NCBI GenBank assembly: GCA_002712305.1
Contig: PATE01000053.1
Span: 15,707-57,629 of the forward strand
Reading direction: 5' to 3'
Length of the DNA: 41,923 bases
From: Gemmatimonadota bacterium
GTDB taxonomy: Bacteria; Latescibacterota; UBA2968; UBA8231
Below, in pieces: positions 33,677 to 41,637 of the stretch. The notes beneath the pieces are model-generated. The model was given only the letters and a program-made list of their open reading frames with translations. It was not told where the DNA came from and did no database searches. Positions within the stretch are counted from its first letter, which is position 1, and the number at the start of each line of letters is the position of its first letter. A program made the translations under genes and the position numbers.

Positions 33677-35257
33677 CTATCGAGGTGAGACCCAGACCTC
33701 TACCTCGTCGATCTCGATGCTGTCTTCAGCGCCAGGAGCCGACACCGCAAGGGTCAAGGCAAGGCGATTCTGGCCTTGTACAAGCCACGATTCTTCCAGC
33801 GAGAACCAGCGGGTAGAAAAGGGTGGCTCTCCTTCCTCGCGGAAATCGATGCGTCCCTGTTCCGGGATCGCCTTGAATCGCCGATCACCCACAGACATCG
33901 TGTGATCCCAATCAGGTGGCACGTCGGAGGCTCTTGTCCGTCGGATGTCCTCCTCCGGCACAAGGTGACCATTGATGCGGACCTCGAGCTGGTCGTCTTC
34001 GGTCAGGTGGAAGCCACGGAACAGCAACGTGGCGCCCGCCACCGCCTGCAGGTCTTCATAGAGACAAAACAGGTATTCGCCGGTGGAGGGAGGCCTGCCT
34101 CGCTCGAGCACCAGTCGAGGTGCCTTCAATGTCCCCGTGGATGTTGCGCCCTCGCGACCGAAACCGGTCATGCGATCCCACGTGGGGTCGAAGACATAGT
34201 GCCGATCACCGGCCGCAACACGAGCGGCGTCGCTCAACTGGCGCAGGGCAAACAGATGCTGAGGATAGAAGGGCGCATGCCAATAAGTACAAAAGTGATT
34301 GTAGATCGCCAGGCCCTCAGCTCCGACGGCGAGACTCGTGTGGGCCAGGGCGCGAGCGTTGGCCTCGGAGAGGGGGATCTGGTCGAGACGACCCCGGCTA
34401 CGAAGGCTCGTCCAAGGTAACAGTGTCGGAACCAGGGCGCATTCCACCGAGTCCGTCACGGCGGCCCACTGCTGGAGGGGGAGGTGAAAGTCGTTGTACA
34501 TTGTGTCCTGAGGGCTTACGTAGTCGATGAGATCGTCCTTCACCCAGGTGGGCACATCGAGACCGAGGTGCACACATTCCTCGATGGTGGAGAAGACACG
34601 TACTCCGATCGGCACGCCGCCAAGATGTTGCCGGAGGCGCTGTATGAGCTCCGTCATCAGTTGCCCGCGCTCTGTACCACAATTCGGCGGGAAGTAGGCG
34701 TGGTCGCGGAAGCAGAGCTCGATGCCGTCGACGGCGAAACGATCTACGACATCCTCGATAATTCGGTATGTGAAGTCCCGTACTGCCGCGTGGCTGAAGT
34801 CGAGGGGCTCGGAGAGCTTGTAGTATTCGCCCTCGGGAAAGTCGGTGAGCTGTAACTCGGGATGCCTCTCGATGAATCGCGCGATGCTTAGGCCCTGGGC
34901 ACGCGCCTGATGGGCATGGCCGTCGTTCATGCGAAAGCCGGCTGTGAACCGCAGGCCCCGTTGGTGGCACTGATCCGCCAACACCTGCAGCGGGACTGTG
35001 CCCGCTTCAAGCAGTGGCAAGAAGCGCTGATGCTGGCGACGCTGGTCATACTCGTAGTCGGCGGAACCGGAGCGGAAGTAGGCCGTCCAGCCCTGAGAAA
35101 AGACCTCCTGGCAGAACGTATCGATGCCCGCTTCGGCGACCGTGTCCATCCAACGTCGCAGGTCGGATTCGGTCACCGGATCCGGCAGGTGGTTGAGGGC
35201 GATCGATGATGGATCACTGACGTACAACAGTTGCAGGCTCTGCTGGTTCGTGTTCAC
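33677..35257 (-). CDS. TIM-barrel glycoside hydrolase-like protein with C-terminal beta-sandwich
   Basis: The 526-residue protein has an N-terminal barrel of the GH10-like/GHL type: AGIDTFCQEVFSQGWTAYF, LRFTAGFRMNDGHAHQ, a strand FAVDGIELCFRDHAYFPP with acidic residues at the expected place, then DLIDYVSPQDTMYNDFHLP and VGAEGLAIYNHFCTYWHAPF. The last 150 residues (from LFCLYEDLQ) form a galactose-binding-like sandwich including QLEVRINGHLVPEED and IEIDEVEVWVSPR. No signal peptide is present. GTG 35257 is the start, with GGAG seven bases upstream. It lies 21 bases downstream of the degenerate Gfo/Idh gene, so they are probably co-transcribed. Hydrolase activity is inferred from fold only. Confidence 0.7.
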   Translation of the reverse strand: MNTNQQSLQLLYVSDPSSIALNHLPDPVTESDLRRWMDTVAEAGIDTFCQEVFSQGWTAYFRSGSADYEYDQRRQHQRFLPLLEAGTVPLQVLADQCHQRGLRFTAGFRMNDGHAHQARAQGLSIARFIERHPELQLTDFPEGEYYKLSEPLDFSHAAVRDFTYRIIEDVVDRFAVDGIELCFRDHAYFPPNCGTERGQLMTELIQRLRQHLGGVPIGVRVFSTIEECVHLGLDVPTWVKDDLIDYVSPQDTMYNDFHLPLQQWAAVTDSVECALVPTLLPWTSLRSRGRLDQIPLSEANARALAHTSLAVGAEGLAIYNHFCTYWHAPFYPQHLFALRQLSDAARVAAGDRHYVFDPTWDRMTGFGREGATSTGTLKAPRLVLERGRPPSTGEYLFCLYEDLQAVAGATLLFRGFHLTEDDQLEVRINGHLVPEEDIRRTRASDVPPDWDHTMSVGDRRFKAIPEQGRIDFREEGEPPFSTRWFSLEESWLVQGQNRLALTLAVSAPGAEDSIEIDEVEVWVSPR

Positions 35258-35278
35258 ACAGCGTCTCCGATTCGGTGT

Positions 35279-36277
35279 CTATTCCAGGTGAACGACTCTG
35301 GTCTCGCGTGACGCCGCTGTGATCGCCTCGGCCACCTGCAGATCGACCAGGGCGTCCTCCGGTGGGTTGCGGGCCGGTCGTCGGTCGGCGACGGCGTCGA
35401 GGAAGGCGTCTGCCTGGCGGACAAATGGGGAAGGCTGGTTGGCGAAGGTCACCACCTCCGATCGCTCAGCTCGCGAAACCGTCAGTGCGTCGTGGCCTGC
35501 AGGCGCTGGCCCTCCGGCGAGCACGCCGCCATCGGTGCACACAAAGCGAGGGGCGGCGTCGTCCATGCCCGTTGGACCGATGAAGCTGGCCGTCGCCGAC
35601 GCGAAGGCGCCGCTGTCGAAGCTGACGAGAGCGGCACAGGACTCTTCGGTGACGTGGCTGGCATCCACATCGGGTCGCCGACTGGCCAGGGCCGAGACCG
35701 AGATGGGGCGCCCGAGGATCCAACGAATGGCGTTGAGGTAGCAATAACTCATGTGAGTGAGGGGCATGCCGCCGCTGGCCTGTTGATCGTAGTACCAACT
35801 CTGTGGGTCGCCACGCCACAAAGCCATGGTGATGGCCACAACCGGTGCGCCGAGATCGCCCTGCTGCAGCAGCCGACGAATTTCCTCCCACGCTGGGTCG
35901 TAGCGCCGCTGGTAGCCGGCCTCTACGACGCAACCCTCACGAGCTGCAAGCGCAACGATCTGTTCGCCGGCGGTCGTGCAGGACGCCAGACAACCACCGA
36001 TGAGCAGATCGAACCCCGTCTCCAGAGCCCACAGAGCGATCTCGTCCTGGGCTCGGTGCGGGGTCTCAATGAGAATCGCATCCGCCTCGACTTCTGCCAG
36101 TCGCCGATAGTCGTCGAAGCTGCGTTCGCAGTCGAGCTCTTCAGCACAGGTCTGGGCCGTGTCAGCGTGCAAGGAAGCGACTGCGCAGATGTGGGCTCGA
36201 CCGGTGTCGAGAAAGGCTTTCCCCCGGGTGCGCGCCATGCTTCCTGCGCCGGCGATGGCGATGCGGACAGAGTTCAT
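35279..36277 (-). CDS. Gfo/Idh/MocA-like protein lacking the catalytic EKP lysine
   Basis: A 332-residue protein with an intact N-terminal Rossmann motif (IAIAGAGSMARTRGKAF) and the two-domain plan of the family, including GYQRRYDPAWEEIRRLL. The canonical EKP at the end of the fourth strand is replaced by LLIGGCLASC (Gly94-Gly95-Cys96). The second catalytic stretch, normally GGGxLxDxGxHxxD, reads GGMPLTHMSYCYLN, so the Asp and His are His175 and Cys179. It binds dinucleotide by appearance but probably does not perform the usual sugar oxidoreduction. ATG 36277 was chosen by the first strand; there is no clear Shine-Dalgarno. Upstream partner of the TIM-barrel gene. Confidence 0.78.
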   Translation of the reverse strand: MNSVRIAIAGAGSMARTRGKAFLDTGRAHICAVASLHADTAQTCAEELDCERSFDDYRRLAEVEADAILIETPHRAQDEIALWALETGFDLLIGGCLASCTTAGEQIVALAAREGCVVEAGYQRRYDPAWEEIRRLLQQGDLGAPVVAITMALWRGDPQSWYYDQQASGGMPLTHMSYCYLNAIRWILGRPISVSALASRRPDVDASHVTEESCAALVSFDSGAFASATASFIGPTGMDDAAPRFVCTDGGVLAGGPAPAGHDALTVSRAERSEVVTFANQPSPFVRQADAFLDAVADRRPARNPPEDALVDLQVAEAITAASRETRVVHLE

Positions 36278-36384
36278 GCTGGAAGACAACGGAATCGCCA
36301 CGGGAGCGGCAAGGGGCAGCATTCTCGTAGATTTACATCATCGACAAACAGGGGAATGCCGCCATCAGCTGTGAGGAGGTTCGG

Positions 36385-37779
36385 ATGACGCCATGGATCT
36401 TTGTTCACAATCCGCTCGAGCACTGGCTGGGAGACTACCGGCGAACCTTCGACGCGTGGGAAGATGGCGGTGTCCGCGGCATTGTGGTGGGCAGGTTGTG
36501 GTTCCAGCAGGAGCCTGGCAACGGGATCCCCCTCTGGGGCGAGGTACTGACTCCCGCGTTTGCGGCTGATCCCAAGATCTACGCCAAGTTTGGTATCAAC
36601 CCGCCACCCTCCACGCCGCGCAATCTCGAGAAGGAGAAGCAACTTCACCAGATGCTGGATGATGCTGTGTCTCGAGGCTGGCACATCATGATCTTCGACT
36701 CTCGCGACGGGCTGCGGCTGCTCTATCAGCGCGGTGAGAGCATCGTCAGTGGGCTGGGTGAGCAAGAGGATCCACACGGTGCCATCGAGGTGGCTGCGGG
36801 GATCCAGGACATTCTCGAAGCCTTCCCGCAGGCCCATGGCGTTATCCTGGATCAGCCCGGGGAACAGGACTACGAGCTGGCCTACCACCGCGGAACACAG
36901 TGGCTAGAGTTGGACGACTACAAGAAATGGAAGCTGTCGGTGGCCGGCGTCGATGTGGAACGGGCTGCTGCCGGCATGGCTTATCTGAACCATCGTTTCC
37001 GCAACCTGACGCCTGAATTGGTTCGCTACCACGCCTCAGGTGGCATGCTGGCCGCCCTGGAACTGTTCGACGTCAACGACGACGTCCTCTACTGGTTGAG
37101 GGCCCGCCGCCAAGCAGCCCTCGGCTTCATGGCTGCAGTGCGTGAACAGGTGGATCGTCTGGAGCGTCGTCTCGAACTGGGTGGCATTCCTCGGACAGCG
37201 GCGTTTTCAGGGCTGACTGGAAACGACCTGCATGAGATGGCCTCGTACTTCGACTACGTATTGCCGAAGCACTATTTCTGGCATCGAGGCAATGACGGCA
37301 TGTATGGCACGGTTGCGCGCTGGGCAAAACAGATCGGAGCGTGGAACGCGGATCTGAACGAAACCGACTGTTTTGCTGTCGTGAAGGCCCTGATGGGGCT
37401 TGAGTTGCCCAGGATCAACTCGCTGGCAGACATGGATCTTGGGTTCCCGGATGAGTTTTTCTCCCACGTGGTTCATAATGAAAGCAAACGCGCCCTGGCA
37501 GCCGTCGGCGACGATCAGAGGGTGATTGCCTGGGTGTCCACGGGACGGAATCCGCATGGGGGCGAACCGATGACAGCGCGGGATCTCCACGGGATTCTTG
37601 CCGCCTCGCAAGAGGCCGGTCTGCAGCGGTTCCTCTTCCAACCCGATCCTGATCTGAGCGCCTCAGAATGGACGGTGATCTCCGGGATGTGTGGCAATCG
37701 ATGGCGACAAGACCCACAGGGTTATTGGCCGTCCGATAGCACGCCACCTGAGGCCTTCGGAAGGGATCAGGAGACATGA
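36385..37779 (+). CDS. conserved-looking protein of unknown function, possible TIM barrel
   Basis: I do not recognise this 464-residue protein. It begins MTPWIFVHNPLEHWLGDYRR and shows strand-like segments at intervals typical of a TIM barrel: VRGIVVGRLWF, WHIMIFDSRDG, AHGVILDQPGEQDYEL, YFDYVLPKHYFWHRG and RVIAWVSTGRN. Paired acidic residues after some strands (DQPGEQD, DLNETD) would suit a hydrolase, but no family motif is certain. There is no signal peptide. A strong GAGGAGG lies just before the ATG. Divergent from the Gfo/Idh gene, convergent with the mannonate-dehydratase-like gene (10 bases between stops). Confidence 0.7.
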   Translation: MTPWIFVHNPLEHWLGDYRRTFDAWEDGGVRGIVVGRLWFQQEPGNGIPLWGEVLTPAFAADPKIYAKFGINPPPSTPRNLEKEKQLHQMLDDAVSRGWHIMIFDSRDGLRLLYQRGESIVSGLGEQEDPHGAIEVAAGIQDILEAFPQAHGVILDQPGEQDYELAYHRGTQWLELDDYKKWKLSVAGVDVERAAAGMAYLNHRFRNLTPELVRYHASGGMLAALELFDVNDDVLYWLRARRQAALGFMAAVREQVDRLERRLELGGIPRTAAFSGLTGNDLHEMASYFDYVLPKHYFWHRGNDGMYGTVARWAKQIGAWNADLNETDCFAVVKALMGLELPRINSLADMDLGFPDEFFSHVVHNESKRALAAVGDDQRVIAWVSTGRNPHGGEPMTARDLHGILAASQEAGLQRFLFQPDPDLSASEWTVISGMCGNRWRQDPQGYWPSDSTPPEAFGRDQET

Positions 37780-37789
37780 ACAAACACCA

Positions 37790-38818
37790 TCAGGTGCAAC
37801 CGACGCCTTCGTTGACCGTGTTCAGGAGCCCTTTGACGTAGCCTACGGCATAGACAAACCCAAGCCCACCGACCTCGTTCTCATAGAGCGTGTGCGGGCT
37901 GTGGCCCGGGAGCAGAACGCCGTCAAAGCCGACTTCGCGAAGCGTGCAAAGCACCGTGTGAAAGTCGCAGTCGGCTTCTTCCAGGAAACTCTCCTGAAAC
38001 TTCGGCACCGTGCCCTGAACACCTTGCACGTGGCCGTAGACGATCTGATCACGCTGACCGAATTGGCGGATCGCCGCAGAGATATCGGTTCCCATGGCCG
38101 TCCAGTTGCCAAGGCAGAAATTCAACCCACTTGCCGGACTGTTGCCGGCGATGTCCATCGCCCGCTGGAAACCCTCTGGGCTGTTGAACAGACGTGGAAC
38201 ACCGCCGAGCGAATCCACCGGCGGATCATCGGGATGGAGCGCCAGTCGCACGCCTGCTGCCTCCGCGTCCGGAAGAATCGCCTTGATGAAATACGCGTAG
38301 TTGTCCCACATCTCTTCGCGGGAATACTCGCGGCCACGGAACAGGGCTTCCTTCCGGGCGACGTCCACATCGAAACAGCTGACCTGCGCGCCCGCCCGGC
38401 CGGGTACTGAAAGGGAGGTGCGCCAGGAGAATCTCGCCACATCGGGTGGATTGCCCATCCAGCTGTAGCCGTACACAGGAATGTCAGCACGCCCCATATT
38501 GCGGATGGTGACGATGATGTTTTCGATCTGCTGATCGCGCCCCGGCTGTCCGAGCATGATCTTGTCATAGCAGCACGCGGGCACCGGATTCTCGATCGCC
38601 ACAACCTTCAGACCTGCCTTCACACATCTGTCCCGCACGAGTTCGAGATCCTCGACGTCCCAGTGAGCACCGGCGCTGTCCGCATTCTCCGCCGAGAATC
38701 GTTGAGCCGCATCCGGGTGAGACCTTGAGCTCAGGACCACATCATCGATGCCAAACTGCTTCAGGAAACGCAGGTAGTCCTGCCCCGCATCAGGCAGTTC
38801 GTAGGCGCAGACTCTCAT
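37790..38818 (-). CDS. mannonate dehydratase (UxuA)-like protein
   Basis: The 342-residue product resembles mannonate dehydratase, the enzyme that dehydrates D-mannonate to 2-keto-3-deoxygluconate in hexuronate breakdown. Signatures include VRLALHPDDPP, GLNFCLGNWTAMG and IVYGHVQGVQG, with VLLPGHSPH near the end. The usual VWESIPVHE-like start is replaced by VVAIENPVPACCYDK. The length is close to the shorter, Gram-positive-like members (about 350). It is an Fe/Mn-dependent TIM barrel related to xylose-isomerase-like proteins, so a related acid-sugar dehydratase is possible. It stands alone on its strand and would fit a uronate pathway with the heparinase-like gene near the window end. Confidence 0.75.
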   Translation of the reverse strand: MRVCAYELPDAGQDYLRFLKQFGIDDVVLSSRSHPDAAQRFSAENADSAGAHWDVEDLELVRDRCVKAGLKVVAIENPVPACCYDKIMLGQPGRDQQIENIIVTIRNMGRADIPVYGYSWMGNPPDVARFSWRTSLSVPGRAGAQVSCFDVDVARKEALFRGREYSREEMWDNYAYFIKAILPDAEAAGVRLALHPDDPPVDSLGGVPRLFNSPEGFQRAMDIAGNSPASGLNFCLGNWTAMGTDISAAIRQFGQRDQIVYGHVQGVQGTVPKFQESFLEEADCDFHTVLCTLREVGFDGVLLPGHSPHTLYENEVGGLGFVYAVGYVKGLLNTVNEGVGCT

Positions 38819-39109
38819 GCTGAATCCGATCTATAGACGTTGGCAGAAAACGACAGATCTGAATGTGGGCCCGCTGAGACGAGTTGGACCGGGTCGAATA
38901 AAAGAGGAGCCCCACCATCGTGTCGATGGCAGGGCTCGCAGTCTTGGTGCAACTCAAGTAGTGTGGGCGGATGCATCCGCCGCCGACCGCGCTATTTGCG
39001 GCCGCTTCGCCTCTGACCCGAGGCGGTGACCCGCGTCCCAACTCTACTCTGGTACGTAGCAGACCAAACCGGTATTGGAAGTCAAGAACTTGCTGGCTTC
39101 GAGGTGCGA
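38819..39109. other. non-coding gap with a 16-base palindrome
   Basis: I see no gene here. It contains the perfect palindrome GGCGGATGCATCCGCC (38966-38981) and a six-pair hairpin CGCCTC/GAGGCG (39008-39025) with no T-run. The latter may be a weak terminator or chance in GC-rich DNA. Confidence 0.4.
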
Positions 39110-39475
39110 TCAGCACATGGAAAAGGGCAGCGGCCAGTTGATCGCACCTGGCTGCCGGCCGTCCTGATCCAGCGCGTTCTGGTAGCGATCCAGTACGCCT
39201 TCCGTCAGCTCGATCGCCATGGCAAGCGTCTCGAACTGCACGCCGCTGACACCCCAGACTGGATCGAGGACGTTCTGTGCCAGCCACCCGGCAGGATGAC
39301 GGGGACTTGCGAGTGGCTTCTGCTTGTAGATGACCTGGCGTACCAATTTGACGTCGTCACCAAGGATCATATCAATCCGGAAGCCGGTGCCTGACTGGCT
39401 GGAACGCTTCATCGTGTAGGCTGCCCGTGTGCCGTCTGGCGTGCGCCAGACAACGGCGTTGACGCCTGGAGTCGT
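39110..39475 (-). pseudogene. in-frame continuation after the GNAT stop codon (possible C-terminal domain cut off by a TGA)
   Basis: Directly after the TGA ending the acetyltransferase gene, the same frame stays open for 121 codons. It reads like real protein: TTPGVNAVVWRTPDGTRAAY, then TMKRSSQSGTGFRIDMILGD, QVIYKQKPLASP and WLAQNVLDPVWGVSG, ending at TGA 39110-39112. There is no start codon with a ribosome-binding site at its beginning; ATG 39412 is internal. It may be the former C-terminal domain of the GNAT protein, separated by a nonsense mutation, or a tail of another lost gene. I do not recognise a family. Confidence 0.45.
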
Positions 39476-40039
39476 TCACTCTTCCCGCCTCCCGGTTCGT
39501 GGCCAGCTGAAGTCGACGTTCTGCCACTCCAGCTCGTCGCATTCCAACAACCAACCCATGTCGTGCTCCTGAACGGGCCACGGCTCAAGCTCGAGCGTCG
39601 AATCTGGAATCGCATCTACCTCATAGTTGGTCTTGCTGAAACCGAAGCGACACTCGTATCCATGGGCAGGGTAGTAGTCAGGGTGTCCGACGAGAAACGC
39701 AAGGTCGATTCCCTTGGCGCTGGCGAGTTTATGTCCGAAAGCCAGCATCTTGCCGCCAACGCCCTGTTTCTGCCTGGGCGGACTGACGGCAACGGGTGCG
39801 ACAGCGGCAGCGGAGATTCTTTCGCCCAGCAGTCGCATCGGGACGGGTGTCATCGCCAGATGACCAACGAGTTCATCACCGTCCCACGCACATATCGAAA
39901 GTTCTGAGTCGAAGGTGGGGTGCCAGTCGCGCAGCATTCGAAATAGATTCGCCTCGTCGGCGCTGCCGAAGGCGCGGGTCACGCAGATATCAATGGCAGA
40001 TTCATCGCCGGCGTTTTCACTTCGAATGTCGATTCCCAC
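39476..40039 (-). CDS. GNAT-family N-acetyltransferase
   Basis: A 187-residue acetyltransferase fold. The beta-4 strand and acetyl-CoA loop are AAVAPVAVSPPRQKQGVGGK, and the late FLVGHPDYYPAHGYECRFGF matches the YhbS-like GNAT group. The acceptor could be a small amine or a protein. GTG 40039 is the preferred start because GGGAG (40045-40049 on the complement) is five bases away; GTG 40045 and TTG 40042 are in frame. The stop is a TGA after TGRREE, and the same frame continues readably for 121 codons beyond it, so the full-length ancestor may have been about 308 residues. The SelA-like gene lies upstream on the same strand. Confidence 0.82.
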   Translation of the reverse strand: MGIDIRSENAGDESAIDICVTRAFGSADEANLFRMLRDWHPTFDSELSICAWDGDELVGHLAMTPVPMRLLGERISAAAVAPVAVSPPRQKQGVGGKMLAFGHKLASAKGIDLAFLVGHPDYYPAHGYECRFGFSKTNYEVDAIPDSTLELEPWPVQEHDMGWLLECDELEWQNVDFSWPRTGRREE

Positions 40040-40153
40040 CAACACTCCCTTCGTTCGTATGGTCGGTCTCTGTTCATACTCGATGGCGGATGCACGGTTC
40101 GTACATCTCATTGCGTCTTCGTGGGTGGTCTGGAGGTCAGCGAGGGCTTCGCG

Positions 40154-41296
40154 TCACCCGACTGTAGTACGATCTTCCCCTTCCCGCCACACGTCTCGAA
40201 ACGCCTGAACGACACGTTCCTCGTCGCCCTCCAACAGACAGACCGGGTTCAGGATCAGAACACCTTCCCGCACGGCGAAGAGCGACACGCGCACGGAGGG
40301 TTCTGCCTGATGGAGGCGCTCAACGACCTGGATGGCCGTCACTCCCAGGGCTTGCTCATCGATACTCAGCCGGACTCGGGGTACGGGCCGGTCGACCTCA
40401 TCCAGGGTCGTGGTCGCCACCGTCGTGTGGGGCAGGTCCTTCAGCGCTTCGGCCATGCAAGACACCTTTGATTCCCACTCGCGGTGTTCGGCGTCTTCGT
40501 CTGCGTCTACGTAGATCTCCAACGCGGTGACGAGTCCGACGATCTCCTCCTTGCCGATCTTCAGGGGCCGCCCGATTCCGTGAATGGGGCTGGCCATCAA
40601 TCGACACATATCCACAAACTCGCTGCGCCCAAAGAGGAACCCCGTCCCCGGTGGTCCGAAGATGTGCTTGCCACCGCTGGTCGTAATCAGGTCGATCCCC
40701 AACGCGGCGAAGCGCTGGAGCCGCTCGAAGGGATAGTTCGCCACCGACGCGTCGAGGATCGAGGGAATGCCGTGTCTCTTGGCGATCTCGATCACAGGCT
40801 CGAGGGGTACTTCGCCAGCGCGGTCGATGGTTTCTCCGAAGACGAAGAGAATGGCCGCCGTGTTGACGTTGATGGCCGCCTCGATCTGCTCTGGCGAGAC
40901 CTGATCTGGCTTACCCACTTCGAGGAGCCTGACACCCGCGGTTCGAACGGCGTGATCGTAGCCAGTGCGGTGGGGCGTCTGGATGATCACTTCATGCCCC
41001 GTAGCAGAAGCCGGCAGTTCGGCCATCATCGACGGGCCGCCGCGGGTGACGCAGGCGGCGGTTGCGAGCAGGAGCCCACCTGCAGCCCCTGAGGTGACCA
41101 GTCCCGCCTCGGCACCGGTAATGCGGGCGATGTACTCTCCCGCCCGCCGATGCAGTTCATCCATGTCGACATACCACGTGGCGGCGTCACACATGGCCTG
41201 CAACACCTCGGGGCCCATACAGACGCTGCCTAGGTTCGACGCATTTCCCGCGGCGTTGATGACCCGCCGAACGCCAAGACTCTCATAGGTGGCCAT
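40154..41296 (-). CDS. SelA-like PLP-dependent enzyme (aminotransferase fold I)
   Basis: The 380-residue protein aligns by eye with the SelA/DgaE group. It opens ESLGVRRVINAAGNASNLGS, followed by AGLVTSGAAGGLLLATAACV, then PSILDASVA with Asp182 for the pyridine nitrogen and TTSGGKHIFGPPGTGF with Lys210 as the PLP Schiff base. It lacks the N-terminal domain of true selenocysteine synthase (usually over 450 residues). A sugar-acid role, as in D-glucosaminate-6-phosphate ammonia-lyase or related beta-eliminating enzymes, is more likely. ATG 41296 follows GGAGG by six bases. The frame upstream of it is open but unlike the family. Confidence 0.82.
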   Translation of the reverse strand: MATYESLGVRRVINAAGNASNLGSVCMGPEVLQAMCDAATWYVDMDELHRRAGEYIARITGAEAGLVTSGAAGGLLLATAACVTRGGPSMMAELPASATGHEVIIQTPHRTGYDHAVRTAGVRLLEVGKPDQVSPEQIEAAINVNTAAILFVFGETIDRAGEVPLEPVIEIAKRHGIPSILDASVANYPFERLQRFAALGIDLITTSGGKHIFGPPGTGFLFGRSEFVDMCRLMASPIHGIGRPLKIGKEEIVGLVTALEIYVDADEDAEHREWESKVSCMAEALKDLPHTTVATTTLDEVDRPVPRVRLSIDEQALGVTAIQVVERLHQAEPSVRVSLFAVREGVLILNPVCLLEGDEERVVQAFRDVWREGEDRTTVG

Positions 41297-41637
41297 GTAA
41301 TACCTCCGACAGGTTGACCATATGTTGCTCCCCATGGCAGCATCTACTGTCGCTCGAGCAAAGGCTGGGACATCCTTCATCCACTGACCGACGCCATTTC
41401 AGGTGAAGCATCGGATCATGTGATGATCTACAGTGCGAGGGACAGAGACGAACTCGAGACGTTCTGGACGATTGTGCTGACCGCCTACTATCATGCACGG
41501 GGCCTGAGTAGGATCCTATGCGTGCGACGACAGTTTCGTGCGTAACATTGGGCCAGGTCAAGAGAATGAGGCTGAAACCTACGCAGGCCACGCATGTGCC
41601 CAGTGCAATGCGTCGCTGAAACCACGCGAAAGATGAC
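41297..41637. other. intergenic region between divergent genes
   Basis: The 341 bases separate the SelA-like gene (minus) from the heparinase-like gene (plus) and must hold both promoters. A 40-codon plus-strand stretch from ATG 41423 (MIYSARDRDELETFWTIVLT) reads plausibly as a protein fragment, but it ends quickly and I cannot assign it. No RNA gene or strong palindrome was noticed. Confidence 0.4.

Noticed and set aside
39008-39025. Hairpin CGCCTC/GAGGCG as a rho-independent terminator
   Set aside because: There is no T-run after it on either strand, and it is about 190 bases from the nearest gene start, so it is more likely chance in GC-rich DNA.
38790-39287. A 165-codon minus-strand frame upstream of the mannonate-dehydratase-like gene
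   Set aside because: The translation is Arg/Ser/Pro-rich without recognisable strands or motifs, and it overlaps the better-supported tail segment at 39110-39475 in a different frame.
39476-39478. TGA as a selenocysteine codon decoded with help from the neighbouring SelA-like protein
   Set aside because: The SelA-like protein is about 380 residues, lacks the N-terminal domain of true SelA and has a different active-site context. I saw no SECIS-like hairpin, and a threonine codon follows in a linker-like region. Kept only as a remote possibility in the finding.
41423-41545. Plus-strand stretch MIYSARDRDELETFWTIVLT as a small gene
   Set aside because: It is about 40 codons, has no ribosome-binding site that I can support and matches no family that I know; it is noted only in the intergenic entry.
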